Shown: in pieces, positions 39,022 through 49,028 of the stretch | Position numbering within the stretch: the stretch's first letter is position 1 | Layout: every line of letters begins with the position of its first letter | Assembly (NCBI GenBank): GCA_009861545.1 | Contig: VXME01000015.1 | Span: forward strand, 1 to 54,754 | DNA length: 54,754 bases | DNA from: Acidobacteriota bacterium | GTDB taxonomy: Bacteria > Acidobacteriota > Vicinamibacteria > Vicinamibacterales > UBA8438 | Direction: 5' to 3' | Program-made: the position numbers and the translations under genes | The notes under the pieces: generated by a model | Database searches by the model: none | Told to the model about the DNA's origin: nothing | What the model saw: the letters and a program-made list of their open reading frames with translations, nothing else

Positions 39022-42000
39022 CTACTGATCCTGCGCCAGCGACCGGAAGTACTCCTCCACCAGGTCCCGGAACTCGTCCGGCATCTCCTCGTTGCCCGCG
39101 AGGAACAGGTCCTCGTTCTCCTCGGTGATCTCACGCCGCAGCCGGTACTCGAAGCGCTTCAGCTCCTCGAGGACGAACGACTGCAGCCGGGCGATCTCCT
39201 CCGCGTCCTGGTAGCGGCGCAGGTCGTCCAGCTCGCGCATGCGCTGGATGATGGCGTCGAGATCGCCTACCTCGAACTCCTGCTCGTTCAGCAGGCGCCG
39301 CAGCTCCTGCGCCTCGCCGGCGCGCTGCTCGTACTCGCGGCTCCACTGCCGGATGTCGCCCGGCTCCCAGACGGTCGTGCCCGGCCGGCGGTCCCCGTAG
39401 CCGCCGCCCCAGTCCCGGCCGAAGTTGCTGGCGTCGCCGCCGCGCCAGCCGTCGGCGCCGCCGAGCTGCCCGCCGGCCTGGCCCTCCTGCCCCGGCTGCC
39501 CGCCCTGCTGGCCTTGCTGACCAGCCTGACCCTGCTGCCCTTCCTGACCCTGCTGGCCCTGCTGACCGGCCTGGCCCTCCTGGCCCTCCTGACCCTGCTC
39601 GCCGTCCTCGCCCTGCCGGCCCTGCTGCCACATGCGGTGGTCGAGCGACTCCAGGCTCCGCATCAGGTCGCGCGTCCGGTCGAGCGCCTGCGCCATGCGG
39701 TCGCCCTCGGACCTGCCGACCGCCGCCGCCGCCTCGGTGAGCTCCTCGACGAGTTGCTCGATGTTCTCGTCGATCTGCTCCTCGAACGCGTTGGCGGTCG
39801 GGCCGGGACGGCTACGGATCAGGCCGCGGGTGTAGCGGATCTTCTCCTTGAGCTTGTTGTCGCGGATCCCGCCGGCGGCCTCCTGCAGTTCGCGCGAGGC
39901 GTCGCGCTCGTCGCGCCGGAACTCGGCCGACGTCGAGTCGATTTGCCGCTCGAGGTCGGCGACCTCCTCCTCCATCTGGCCCTTCTGATCGAGCAGGCGC
40001 CGCAACGCGTCGAACCGCGCCTCGTCCTGCAGGCCGGGAAGCTGCTCCACCTCGGCGCGCATCTCGCGCTGCTGGTCGGCCAACCGGTTGGCGCGCCGCA
40101 ACTGGTCGGCGATATCGCGCTCGAGTCTGCCGCGCTGCTCGCTGCCGAGCCGCTCCTGCACCTCGCGCAACCGGTCGAGCGCCGTCCCCGCCTCGGCGAA
40201 CCCGAGGTTGTCGTCGTTGGCGGCGGCGCGCCGCATGGCGTCGGCCGCCTCCTGCAGCCGGCGCGCCGTGTCCATCATCTGCGGGGAGTTCTGCTCGCGC
40301 GCCAGACGCTCGAGACGCCGCGCGGCCTCTTCGGCCTCGTCTGCCAGGGCGCGCTGCCCGGCCCCGCCCCCTTGCGTCGACTGCTGGCCGCGCGCACGCC
40401 GCCGCTGCCGCTCCGCCTCGCGCTCCTGCCGGCGGGCCAGCTCGCGCAGCCGCTCCATCAGCTCGTCGATGGTCTCGTCGGCCCGCTCCTGCCCGGCCCG
40501 CTCCAGCGTCTCGTACTGGTTGCGCATCTTGTCGAGCTCGAGCTCGAACAGATCCGCCAGGTCCTCGGCCGCCTGCCGGCTGCCTCCGCCCCCGCCGCCT
40601 CCGCCCCCGCCCATGGTGACCATCACCTCTTCGTAGGCTTCCTCGGCGCGCTGGAGATGCTGCAGCGCGCGCTGCTCGGGCGGCAGCGCTCCGTCGGCGT
40701 CCTGCTCCTGCAGCTCGTTCTCGGCCTCGCGCATGGACTCGGCGGCCCGCGGCAGGATCTCCTGGATGGTCCGGAAGGCGGGATCGGCCGGCATCACGCG
40801 GCTGTTCATGCGCCGCACCAGCGTCTCCACCTGCTCGCGCAGGCGCCCCTGGGCGAGGGTCAGAAAGACGACGTTCTCCTCGAACTCCTCCGCGTCGTAC
40901 TGCTCCCGGTCGCGCACCAGGTTGAACGTGGCGGAGATGATCTCGCGCTGCGCCTTCGAAAGCTCGCGCGCGTCGGCCCCGCCGCCCATGCCGCCGCCGC
41001 CGCCGCCCTGCGACGCCTGCATCCGGTAGTCCTGGCTGTAGCGGCGGATCTGGATGAAGTAGAGGTCGCTCTTGACGTCGGCGTCCTGCTGCAGCAGGTT
41101 GCGGTCGGTCGCCCGCGCGTAGTACGACAGGAAGTCGCCCGGTTCGAGCTCCAGCTCCTCGAAGAAGAAGGTGTGGCCCGCCGAGACCTCCCTGAGGGCG
41201 TTCCCGCCTCCGTCGAAGAGGGTGACCGACTCTTCCGGCCCGCCGTTGACCGAATAGACGAGGTCGAGCGAGTGCAGCCCGAAGTCGTCGTCGGCGCGCG
41301 CCTCGACGAAGACCTCCTCGATGGCGCTGGCGGTGGTGTCGCGCCCCGGACGAATGAACATCGCGGAGGGCGGCTGATCCGTCAGCACGTCGATCGTGTA
41401 CTGCGGCGAGGCGGTCACGAGCTGGCCGGCCGGCGCCACGAGGTCCACGCGGTAGAAGCCCTCCTCCTCGACCATGAAGCTGGCCGTCAACGTGCCGTCG
41501 TCCTCGAGCGCGAGATCGACTCGCTGGCCGTCGTCGTCATCGAAGACGAGCTGGCCGCCCGTCGTGCCCATCGTCGGGACGGCGCGCAGCCGCACCTCGG
41601 TACCCAGCAGCACCGCGATGTCGCCGCCGTCCTCCACCGTCCGCGGCTCCAGCCCGGTGTACTCGGGGAAGCGGTACTCGAGCTCGATGCGCTCGGCGTA
41701 CGGCAGCTCGATCACGTCCAGCCGGTAGGTGGGCGACTCGACGCCGATCGATTCCACGAAGTAGTCGACCGGCTCCTGCAGATCGAACAGCAGCACCTCG
41801 AACTGTCCGGCTTCGATCGCGCCGTCCTCGGTCAGGACCGGGATCAGCGGCAGCCGATCGAACGAGTCGCCGCTGCCCTGCATCAGCAGGTTGACCTCCT
41901 CCGCCTCGAAGCCGACGAGGCGGGCGGTGATCGCCTGATCCGCCCCGCGCGCAACCGTCGCGTCGCCCGGCAGGACCTCGATCTGGTACGGGCTGGCCGC

Positions 42001-42591
42001 CTCGACGTTCCCCATCGGGGTGAGCAGCGCATTGATGCCGTGCCGCAGATAGGCCGGCCCGAAAGTGAAGAGCAGCGCGGCGGCGGCCGCGGCCGCGGCC
42101 AGCAGGCCCGTCGACCGCCAGAGCTGCCCCGTCTCGACGCGGCGGCCCATGTCGATCTCGCGGATCTGCTTCACCGCCGACTCGATGAGCCGGCGGACCA
42201 GCTCCGGCGAGTGGTCCGCCGCCCGCTCGCGCTTGCCCCTCCGGCTCTCCTCGACCGCGCTCAGGACCGTCGCCTGCAGCGCCGGCGCGTGCTCCTCTAT
42301 ATAGAGCGCGACGCGCTCGTCGGAGACGCGGCGCGAGATCGGCCGGATGAAGAGCCACCAGCCGAAGGCCAGCAGCGCCACGTAGGTCACGACGCGAAAC
42401 GCGACGATCGCCCCCGGATCGAACCTGAACAGCTCGAGCCCGAAGGACGACGCCAGCAGCGTCCCGAGCGCCGCCGCCACGAGAACGGCCACGCCGCGCA
42501 GGCCCAGCCGCAGGCGCCAGCGGTTCCGGACGTGCCGGATGGCGCGGAGGACTTCGTTTCGGTCGCCGGTCAGCAGTGGCTCGTCGCGCAT
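39022..42591 (-). CDS. DUF4175-like giant membrane coiled-coil protein
   Basis: This 1189-residue protein has two N-terminal membrane helices (about 30-50 and 65-85), a third hydrophobic segment near 165-180, then beta-rich extracytoplasmic domains (about 200-500). A long helical region (about 530-1000) is rich in Glu, Arg, Gln and Ala and should form coiled coils. It is interrupted by poly-Gly stretches. Near residues 1000-1045 a collagen-like Gly-Gln tract (repeated GQQGQ/GQEGQ) precedes a conserved C-terminal helical domain. The layout fits DUF4175 proteins found beside MoxR/BatA genes. It may be a scaffold spanning the periplasm. It starts after GAGG and has its own candidate promoter. 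Confidence 0.85.
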   Translation of the reverse strand: MRDEPLLTGDRNEVLRAIRHVRNRWRLRLGLRGVAVLVAAALGTLLASSFGLELFRFDPGAIVAFRVVTYVALLAFGWWLFIRPISRRVSDERVALYIEEHAPALQATVLSAVEESRRGKRERAADHSPELVRRLIESAVKQIREIDMGRRVETGQLWRSTGLLAAAAAAAALLFTFGPAYLRHGINALLTPMGNVEAASPYQIEVLPGDATVARGADQAITARLVGFEAEEVNLLMQGSGDSFDRLPLIPVLTEDGAIEAGQFEVLLFDLQEPVDYFVESIGVESPTYRLDVIELPYAERIELEYRFPEYTGLEPRTVEDGGDIAVLLGTEVRLRAVPTMGTTGGQLVFDDDDGQRVDLALEDDGTLTASFMVEEEGFYRVDLVAPAGQLVTASPQYTIDVLTDQPPSAMFIRPGRDTTASAIEEVFVEARADDDFGLHSLDLVYSVNGGPEESVTLFDGGGNALREVSAGHTFFFEELELEPGDFLSYYARATDRNLLQQDADVKSDLYFIQIRRYSQDYRMQASQGGGGGGMGGGADARELSKAQREIISATFNLVRDREQYDAEEFEENVVFLTLAQGRLREQVETLVRRMNSRVMPADPAFRTIQEILPRAAESMREAENELQEQDADGALPPEQRALQHLQRAEEAYEEVMVTMGGGGGGGGGGSRQAAEDLADLFELELDKMRNQYETLERAGQERADETIDELMERLRELARRQEREAERQRRRARGQQSTQGGGAGQRALADEAEEAARRLERLAREQNSPQMMDTARRLQEAADAMRRAAANDDNLGFAEAGTALDRLREVQERLGSEQRGRLERDIADQLRRANRLADQQREMRAEVEQLPGLQDEARFDALRRLLDQKGQMEEEVADLERQIDSTSAEFRRDERDASRELQEAAGGIRDNKLKEKIRYTRGLIRSRPGPTANAFEEQIDENIEQLVEELTEAAAAVGRSEGDRMAQALDRTRDLMRSLESLDHRMWQQGRQGEDGEQGQEGQEGQAGQQGQQGQEGQQGQAGQQGQQGGQPGQEGQAGGQLGGADGWRGGDASNFGRDWGGGYGDRRPGTTVWEPGDIRQWSREYEQRAGEAQELRRLLNEQEFEVGDLDAIIQRMRELDDLRRYQDAEEIARLQSFVLEELKRFEYRLRREITEENEDLFLAGNEEMPDEFRDLVEEYFRSLAQDQ

Positions 42592-42614
42592 GGGGTCAGC
42601 CTCGATTCGGCTTT

Positions 42615-42666
42615 GGGTGTTTCAAGGTGATCACACCCTTTTAGCACGCCCGACACCTGACGCCAA
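42615..42666 (-). promoter_or_regulatory. Candidate promoter with overlapping inverted repeat before DUF4175 gene
   Basis: On the minus strand TTGGCG (complement of 42661-42666), a 17-bp spacer and TAAAAG (complement of 42638-42643) lie about 50 bp upstream of the ATG at 42591. GGGTGT (42615-42620) and ACACCC (42633-42638) form an inverted repeat across the expected start site, possibly an operator. The rest of the 279-bp gap (42592-42870) shows only a 71-codon Arg-rich frame that I do not accept as a gene. Confidence 0.4.
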
Positions 42667-42870
42667 GCCCGCGGGCGGCGCCGGCATGCCCGTAGGCGCC
42701 GAGCGGGCGACCGAGAAGGCGTTCGGCACAAAGAGCGACACGTTGATCCGGATGCGGACATCGTTCGACAGCGTCCGCACCCGCGGGCGGGCAAGGATAC
42801 GTCCGAGCCGCGCCCTACCGTCCGCACGAGGCGCGGACCTGAACACGCGGCTCCGCGGGGTGAGCGCAGG

Positions 42871-44952
42871 TTATTCGGTGCTCAGCACGGTGCGCGAGAG
42901 CCGGTTCGAGACCAGCGTCTCGGCCACGAAGAGCAGCGCCGCCGCGACCAGCAGGTACCACCAGACCGACTGCCGCCGCTCCAGGTCCTCGGCCGGGATC
43001 ACGCGCACCGGCCCGCCCGCGGCGGTGCGGTCGCCGCCCGCGCGGCCCGTGACCATGCTGGCCAGCTCCTCGGGGTCGACCGCCGACAGATCCGCTTCCG
43101 CCAGATCGACGTTGACGGCCAGCATCAGCGGCAGCTCCTCCGCCGCGTTGGCGTCGCGGACCTCGTAGACGCCCTGCTCGGTGAGGTCGAGGAATCCGCG
43201 GCGCTCGCCCACCGCGACCGGCAGGCGCTCGCCCGTCGGCGACATCACGACGTATTCGGCGGCGGCCGTCCCGCCCTCCCCGAGCGACACCTCCTGCTCG
43301 GCCAGGTCGAGCACCTGCCCCGCCAGGAACCAGGGCGTCGGCGGCGCGTAGTCCGCCAGGTGCTGGATCATGCGGTGGACGAACGGCAGGTAGACGGGCT
43401 TCTTCGCGAAGTCGTTCCAGAACGTGTCGATGCTGGAGGCCCAGAGCAGCACCCGGCCGGCGCCGACCCGCCGCTCGATCAGGGCCGGGTTGGCGTCGTC
43501 GAAGCGCGCCACCACCGTCGCCTCCGCCGTCGGCTCCACCGGCCGGAAGCGGAAGAAACGGGCGGTCGTGACGTCGCCGCTGCGCGGCGCGCTGAACACC
43601 TCGAACACCGGATGGCTGTAGTCGACGAAGCCGAGCGACCCCCCGCGGCCTCCGCGATCGACCGGTGCGCCCACCCGGCCGGGCAGCAGGCCCGGATCGT
43701 CCTGCGGCCACGCGGTCCGCTCCCCCGCCACGACGAGCAGGCCGCCTCCCGCCTCGACGAACGCGGCCAGCGCCTCGCCCGCGGCGCCCGCCGGAGGCCG
43801 GGTGTCGTTCAGCACCACCACCTGCCGGTCCGCGAGGTCCGGCGCCGAAAAGCTCTCCAGCGTCGTCGCCCGCACGTCGAACGCCGGCTCGGACCCGATG
43901 CCGAGCGCGCGCGTCAGGAAGAGGTTGGCGTCGTCCGGCGCGGTGGCGCTGCCGACGACCAGCACCGTGACCACCTGCCCCGGCGACACGACGAAGTGGA
44001 AGACATCGTCCGCCGGCAGCGCATCCGGGGCGATGCGCACGGCCCCGAACATCTGCGCGTCGCCGAGCGTCACCGGCGCGAAATCCACCGTCGTCGAGCC
44101 GGCCGGCGGCAGGTCGGCGGTGAGCGTCTCGATCTCGCGGCCCTCCATGTCCAGCGCCACCTCGAGGCCGGTGATCGCGGCGCCCCCCCGGTTGGTCAGC
44201 CGCGCCGCCACCTGGATTCGCTCGCGGCCCGAGAAGTACTCGCGCTCGAAGAGCACGCCGGCCACGCTGACATTCGCCGCGGCCGCGTCGTCCCCGCCGA
44301 CCGGGATCGGTGTCAGCACGGTCCCCTGCGGGAACCGGACGCCGACCGCGCTCTCGACACCGGCCCTCTGGAAGTCGGTGATGAGCACCGCCTCGAGGCG
44401 CGGCAGGTCCGAGCTCTCGAAGATGCCCTCGGCGAGCTTCAGGGCCGGACCGTAGCGGGTCACCCCGGACCCGACCTCCGCGTTCGCGACCAGATTGCGC
44501 AGGCTCGCGCGGTCGGTCGTCGAGCGCGGCCCGGTCTCGGCGCCGCCGTCGAACAGGATCACCGTCGCGCGATCGCCGGGGTCCAGCGCAGCGATCGTGT
44601 CGGTCGCCAGCGTCTGCGCCGCGTCCCAGCGGTCGCCGAAGCTCATGCTGTAGGAGCGGTCGAGCAGGACCACCACCTCGCGTGCGCCGTCGGTCACCGC
44701 GGCCAGCGCCGCGGCGCGGATGAAGGGGCGCGCGAAGGCGAACAGCAGCAGGAGCAGCGCGGCGCAACGCAGCAGCAGCAGGAACCAGTGCCGGATCCGC
44801 TGGCGGCGGAAGGAACGGTAGGGGACCTTGCGGAGGAACATCAGCGAGGGGAACTCCACCTCGTCCTTCCGCTCGCGCTGGATCATGTGCAGGATGACCG
44901 GCACGGCGATCGTCGCGAGTCCGAGCAGGAACAGCGGGGCCAGCAATCCCAT
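42871..44952 (-). CDS. BatA-type membrane protein with VWA and GATase-like domains
   Basis: This 693-residue protein opens with the BatA N-terminal double-helix domain (MGLLAPLFLLGLATIAVPVI, RQRIRHWFLLLLRCAALLLL). A von Willebrand A domain follows with a MIDAS DxSxS motif in LLDRSYSMSF. After two Ig-like segments comes a GATase-like domain with FVEAGGGLLVVAGERTAW, lacking a nucleophile Cys. A C-terminal membrane helix (WWYLLVAAALLFVAETLV) ends it. Its ATG overlaps the DUF58 stop (TGATG). Family role: partners of MoxR ATPases in envelope assembly or stress tolerance. Confidence 0.9.
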   Translation of the reverse strand: MGLLAPLFLLGLATIAVPVILHMIQRERKDEVEFPSLMFLRKVPYRSFRRQRIRHWFLLLLRCAALLLLLFAFARPFIRAAALAAVTDGAREVVVLLDRSYSMSFGDRWDAAQTLATDTIAALDPGDRATVILFDGGAETGPRSTTDRASLRNLVANAEVGSGVTRYGPALKLAEGIFESSDLPRLEAVLITDFQRAGVESAVGVRFPQGTVLTPIPVGGDDAAAANVSVAGVLFEREYFSGRERIQVAARLTNRGGAAITGLEVALDMEGREIETLTADLPPAGSTTVDFAPVTLGDAQMFGAVRIAPDALPADDVFHFVVSPGQVVTVLVVGSATAPDDANLFLTRALGIGSEPAFDVRATTLESFSAPDLADRQVVVLNDTRPPAGAAGEALAAFVEAGGGLLVVAGERTAWPQDDPGLLPGRVGAPVDRGGRGGSLGFVDYSHPVFEVFSAPRSGDVTTARFFRFRPVEPTAEATVVARFDDANPALIERRVGAGRVLLWASSIDTFWNDFAKKPVYLPFVHRMIQHLADYAPPTPWFLAGQVLDLAEQEVSLGEGGTAAAEYVVMSPTGERLPVAVGERRGFLDLTEQGVYEVRDANAAEELPLMLAVNVDLAEADLSAVDPEELASMVTGRAGGDRTAAGGPVRVIPAEDLERRQSVWWYLLVAAALLFVAETLVSNRLSRTVLSTE

Positions 44953-45869
44953 CAGCGCACCCGATTCAGCTTCTCGCGCATCGCCAGGAATCGGAACAGT
45001 CCGTGGTCCATCGGCTGCGCGGTGTTGAAGAAGGCGTAGTCGATCTTGTTCTCGGCGCAGAGCTTCGTCAGCCGCTCGATGTGCTCCGCGATCAGCGCGC
45101 GGTACTGCTCGCGCAGCTTCTCGGGCACCACCGGCATCCGCTGGCCGGTCTCCAGATCCCGGAAGTTGCCCGCCTCGGCGTATGGAAAGTCGACCTCGGC
45201 GGGATCGAGCACGTGGAACACGATCAGGTCGTTGCCGCCGTAGCTGAGCGGCTTCAGCCGGTTGACGATGGTCTCCGGCTCGTCGTAGAGGTCCGAGATC
45301 AGCAGCAGGATGCCGCGGCGCTTGAAGAACTCGGTCATGCGGAACAGCGGCTTCTCGAACGATCCGGGCCGCCCCGCCTCGATGCGGTCGAGCGTGTGCA
45401 GGACGACGTCGAGGTGCTTCGCCGAGGGCGGCACCCGGGTGACGATGTCGTCGTCGAAGGTCACGATCCCGACCCGGTCGCGCTGCGTCGTGGCGAAGTA
45501 GGTCAGGCACCCCGCCAGATAGCGTCCGTAGTCCAGCTTGGAGATGCCGCGGCTGGCGAAGCTCATCGAGCGCGAGATGTCGAACAGCACCGAGAAGTTG
45601 GCGTTCGTGTCCGCCTCGAACTGCTTGACGTAGAAGCGGTCCGTGCGCGCGAACACCCGCCAGTCGATGAACCGGATGTCGTCGCCCGGCATGTAGCCGC
45701 GGTGCTCGGCGAAGTCCACCGACACGCCGAGATACGGCGCCTTGTGCAGGCCGTTGATGAAGCCGTCGACGACGTTGCGCGCCAGCAGCTTCAGGTTCCC
45801 GATGCGCCCGAGAACCTGCGGATCGACGAACCGCGCGCCGGGCGTGGACGAAGGCGGGTCGGCGGCCAC
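44952..45869 (-). CDS. DUF58 protein (VWA-like MoxR partner)
   Basis: This 305-residue soluble protein begins at GTG 45869, one base after the moxR stop. It has the DUF58 hallmark DIRFIDWRVFARTDRFYVKQ and a VWA-like MIDAS motif in LFDISRSMSF, with a later SDLYDEPE. DUF58 proteins are the usual adaptors encoded next to MoxR ATPases. No membrane segment is present, so it would link the cytosolic ATPase to membrane BatA. Tight coupling on both sides supports stoichiometric production. Confidence 0.92.
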   Translation of the reverse strand: MAADPPSSTPGARFVDPQVLGRIGNLKLLARNVVDGFINGLHKAPYLGVSVDFAEHRGYMPGDDIRFIDWRVFARTDRFYVKQFEADTNANFSVLFDISRSMSFASRGISKLDYGRYLAGCLTYFATTQRDRVGIVTFDDDIVTRVPPSAKHLDVVLHTLDRIEAGRPGSFEKPLFRMTEFFKRRGILLLISDLYDEPETIVNRLKPLSYGGNDLIVFHVLDPAEVDFPYAEAGNFRDLETGQRMPVVPEKLREQYRALIAEHIERLTKLCAENKIDYAFFNTAQPMDHGLFRFLAMREKLNRVR

Positions 45870-45870
45870 G

Positions 45871-47124
<1,254 letters not shown>

Positions 47125-47160
47125 CCCTGCAGAAGAACGCCCGCCGGTTTTGGTCGTGTT

Positions 47161-47943
47161 TCAGTGCGTCAACGCATACATCACGTAATTGACGCCGAAC
47201 TTGTACGCCTCGTTGGTCACGTCGACCGCGTACCAGCCGGTGTTGGAAAACTCCCAGTATTCCCCGATGTCGTTCTCGTAGTTGGCGATGGCGTACATCC
47301 GGCCGGACGGGTCGTTGTCCTCGAAGAAACCCCAGAAGGTGGGGGGCGGCCCGTACATCGGCGCCATCTCGAGCGTCTCGATGTCGAAGAAGGAATGAAA
47401 GATCGGATGCGAGATGTCGAGCTCGATGGGCCGGATGCCGGGCAGCGCGCGCGCCATCTGGGCGGTGAGGTTCTCGAGGTGCCAGCCGGTGAAATCGTCG
47501 AAGATGATGAAGCCGCCCTTGAGCAGGTAGTTGCGCAGGCCCTCGATCTCCTCGTCGGTCGGCTGCCAGAAGCCCGGCTCGGCCATGTAGGCCACCGGGA
47601 AGCGGGTCAGATCGGGGTCGTCGAGCGGGAGCACGTTGCCCCCGTTCGGCGCCAGGTAGATGTCGAGGTCGCTGATCTCCTCGACGATCCTGCCGAAGTT
47701 CTGCTCGGCCCGCGGGTAGTCGTGGGCCCACTTGATGTCGCGCCGAAACAGGCCGCTCCGCAGTCCCCAGTTCATGTCGTAGCGCAGGCGCACGAACGTG
47801 AACCGGCCGTCGTAGGCGACGTTGCCCGGCAGGACGTCGGCGCCGGCCATGCCGGCGGTCGCGGCCAAGGCGGCGAGCACCAGGGCGCACGCCGCCGCTC
47901 CCATGGCCGGCCGGGTCACCGAGAGTCGGCGGTTTCTCCTCAT
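47161..47943 (-). CDS. Exported DUF4159 protein, copy B
   Basis: This 260-residue protein has a signal peptide (cleavage near AGA) and the DUF4159 domain: FTFVRLRYDM, KWAHDYPRAEQNFGRIVEEI, YLLKGGFIIFDDFTGW and VNYVMYALTH at the end. Its ATG overlaps the stop of the legumain-like gene (ATGA). It lies 36 bp before moxR. It is the most diverged of the three copies, having FFDIETLEMAPMYGPPPTFW where the others have a longer insert. Confidence 0.9.
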   Translation of the reverse strand: MRRNRRLSVTRPAMGAAACALVLAALAATAGMAGADVLPGNVAYDGRFTFVRLRYDMNWGLRSGLFRRDIKWAHDYPRAEQNFGRIVEEISDLDIYLAPNGGNVLPLDDPDLTRFPVAYMAEPGFWQPTDEEIEGLRNYLLKGGFIIFDDFTGWHLENLTAQMARALPGIRPIELDISHPIFHSFFDIETLEMAPMYGPPPTFWGFFEDNDPSGRMYAIANYENDIGEYWEFSNTGWYAVDVTNEAYKFGVNYVMYALTH

Positions 47944-49028
47944 CGCGGATCCGATGCTTCCCTGGCCGCCTCCAGCTGCCGAATCTGCCGGCTCTTCAAC
48001 GCCAGCTCGATCAGCAGCCGCTCGAGCTCCGCCTCGTACTGCTCCTGGTCGGCGCCCCCGCGCAACACCCGCAACTCGTCCACGCGCGCCTCGATCTCGG
48101 CCCGCTCCAGGTACAGCGGCCGCAACTCCGGATCGTCGGGGAACGCCATCCGCGCGGTGGCGAGATCCTCGCCGGCGCTGAGGAAGGCGGTCCGGGCCAC
48201 CATGCCGTCGCCGGCCAGCGGATCCGGCGCGTCCGTGCCCACGCCGTCGCCGTTGTCGTCGAGCAGGGCATGCTCGGTCTGCAGGATTCCCTCGGCCTCG
48301 AAGGCGGCGACCACCCGCTGGCGCGCGTAGACGAACGCCTCGAGCATCGACACCCGCTCGTTGCGGTCCTGGTCGGCCTCTCCCTCGCCGTCGGCGAACG
48401 CCTCGACGAAGTAGCCCCCGAAGAGGGTGGCGTTCCACTCGCGGCCGTTGCGGGTGGCCGTCATCACCACGCGCCCCTCGCCGGAGAGCGCCTCCAGGAA
48501 GGGACCGCTCGCGCTGGCGGTGTTCACGAACGTCACCCGCCGGCGGCCCAGCCGGTCGAGAAGCGGAGCGAAGTCCTCGGCCGACGGATCGCGGCGCGGC
48601 AGGTTGAGGCGTGCGCGGTCGGTGAAGCTGCCGTGGCCGAAGATGACGATGGCGACGTGGTCGGCCGGGCCGGCGCGCTCGGCGATCGACTCGATGGCGG
48701 CGGACACGTTCTCCATCGTCGACCGATCCGCGATCGCCTCCGGGTCGAGTTCGGTCCTCTCGCCCAGGTAGGTGACGTTGTCGGCGGGCAACCCGTAGCG
48801 CTCGGTGGCCGCGTTCACCAGCGTCGTCGCCCAGGCATGGAACTGCTCGGTGTACACGGAGTCGCCGCCGAGCCCCACGATGACCAGCAGGTGGGTCTGC
48901 TGCGCGTGCGCCGGCGCGGCCGATCCCGCCAACACCAGCACCGATACCATCCACGCAACGCACGCCGCGCGACTCCCGGCCGGGAACGCGGCCCCACCAC
49001 GCATCTCACACTCTCTCTTGCCCGGCAT
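47940..49028 (-). CDS. Exported legumain-like (C13/caspase-fold) protein with Cys-to-Ser change
   Basis: The ATG at 49028 overlaps the upstream stop (TGATG), so this start is preferred; an ATG about 24 bases later is possible. The 362-residue product has a signal peptide ending AHAQ. Its core resembles C13 peptidases: VIVGLGGDSVYTEQFHAW, catalytic His132 in VIFGHGSF and the loop NTASASGPF. In legumain this loop reads EACESG, so the nucleophile Cys aligns with Ser172. It may be inactive or use serine. The C-terminal about 80 residues are a charged helical tail. It sits between a VWA and a DUF4159 gene. Confidence 0.75.
   Translation of the reverse strand: MPGKRECEMRGGAAFPAGSRAACVAWMVSVLVLAGSAAPAHAQQTHLLVIVGLGGDSVYTEQFHAWATTLVNAATERYGLPADNVTYLGERTELDPEAIADRSTMENVSAAIESIAERAGPADHVAIVIFGHGSFTDRARLNLPRRDPSAEDFAPLLDRLGRRRVTFVNTASASGPFLEALSGEGRVVMTATRNGREWNATLFGGYFVEAFADGEGEADQDRNERVSMLEAFVYARQRVVAAFEAEGILQTEHALLDDNGDGVGTDAPDPLAGDGMVARTAFLSAGEDLATARMAFPDDPELRPLYLERAEIEARVDELRVLRGGADQEQYEAELERLLIELALKSRQIRQLEAAREASDPR

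Noticed and set aside
42631-42846. Possible 71-residue gene between BatA and DUF4175 genes
   Set aside because: Arg/Pro/Ala-rich, no ribosome site and overlaps the candidate promoter; not supported as coding.
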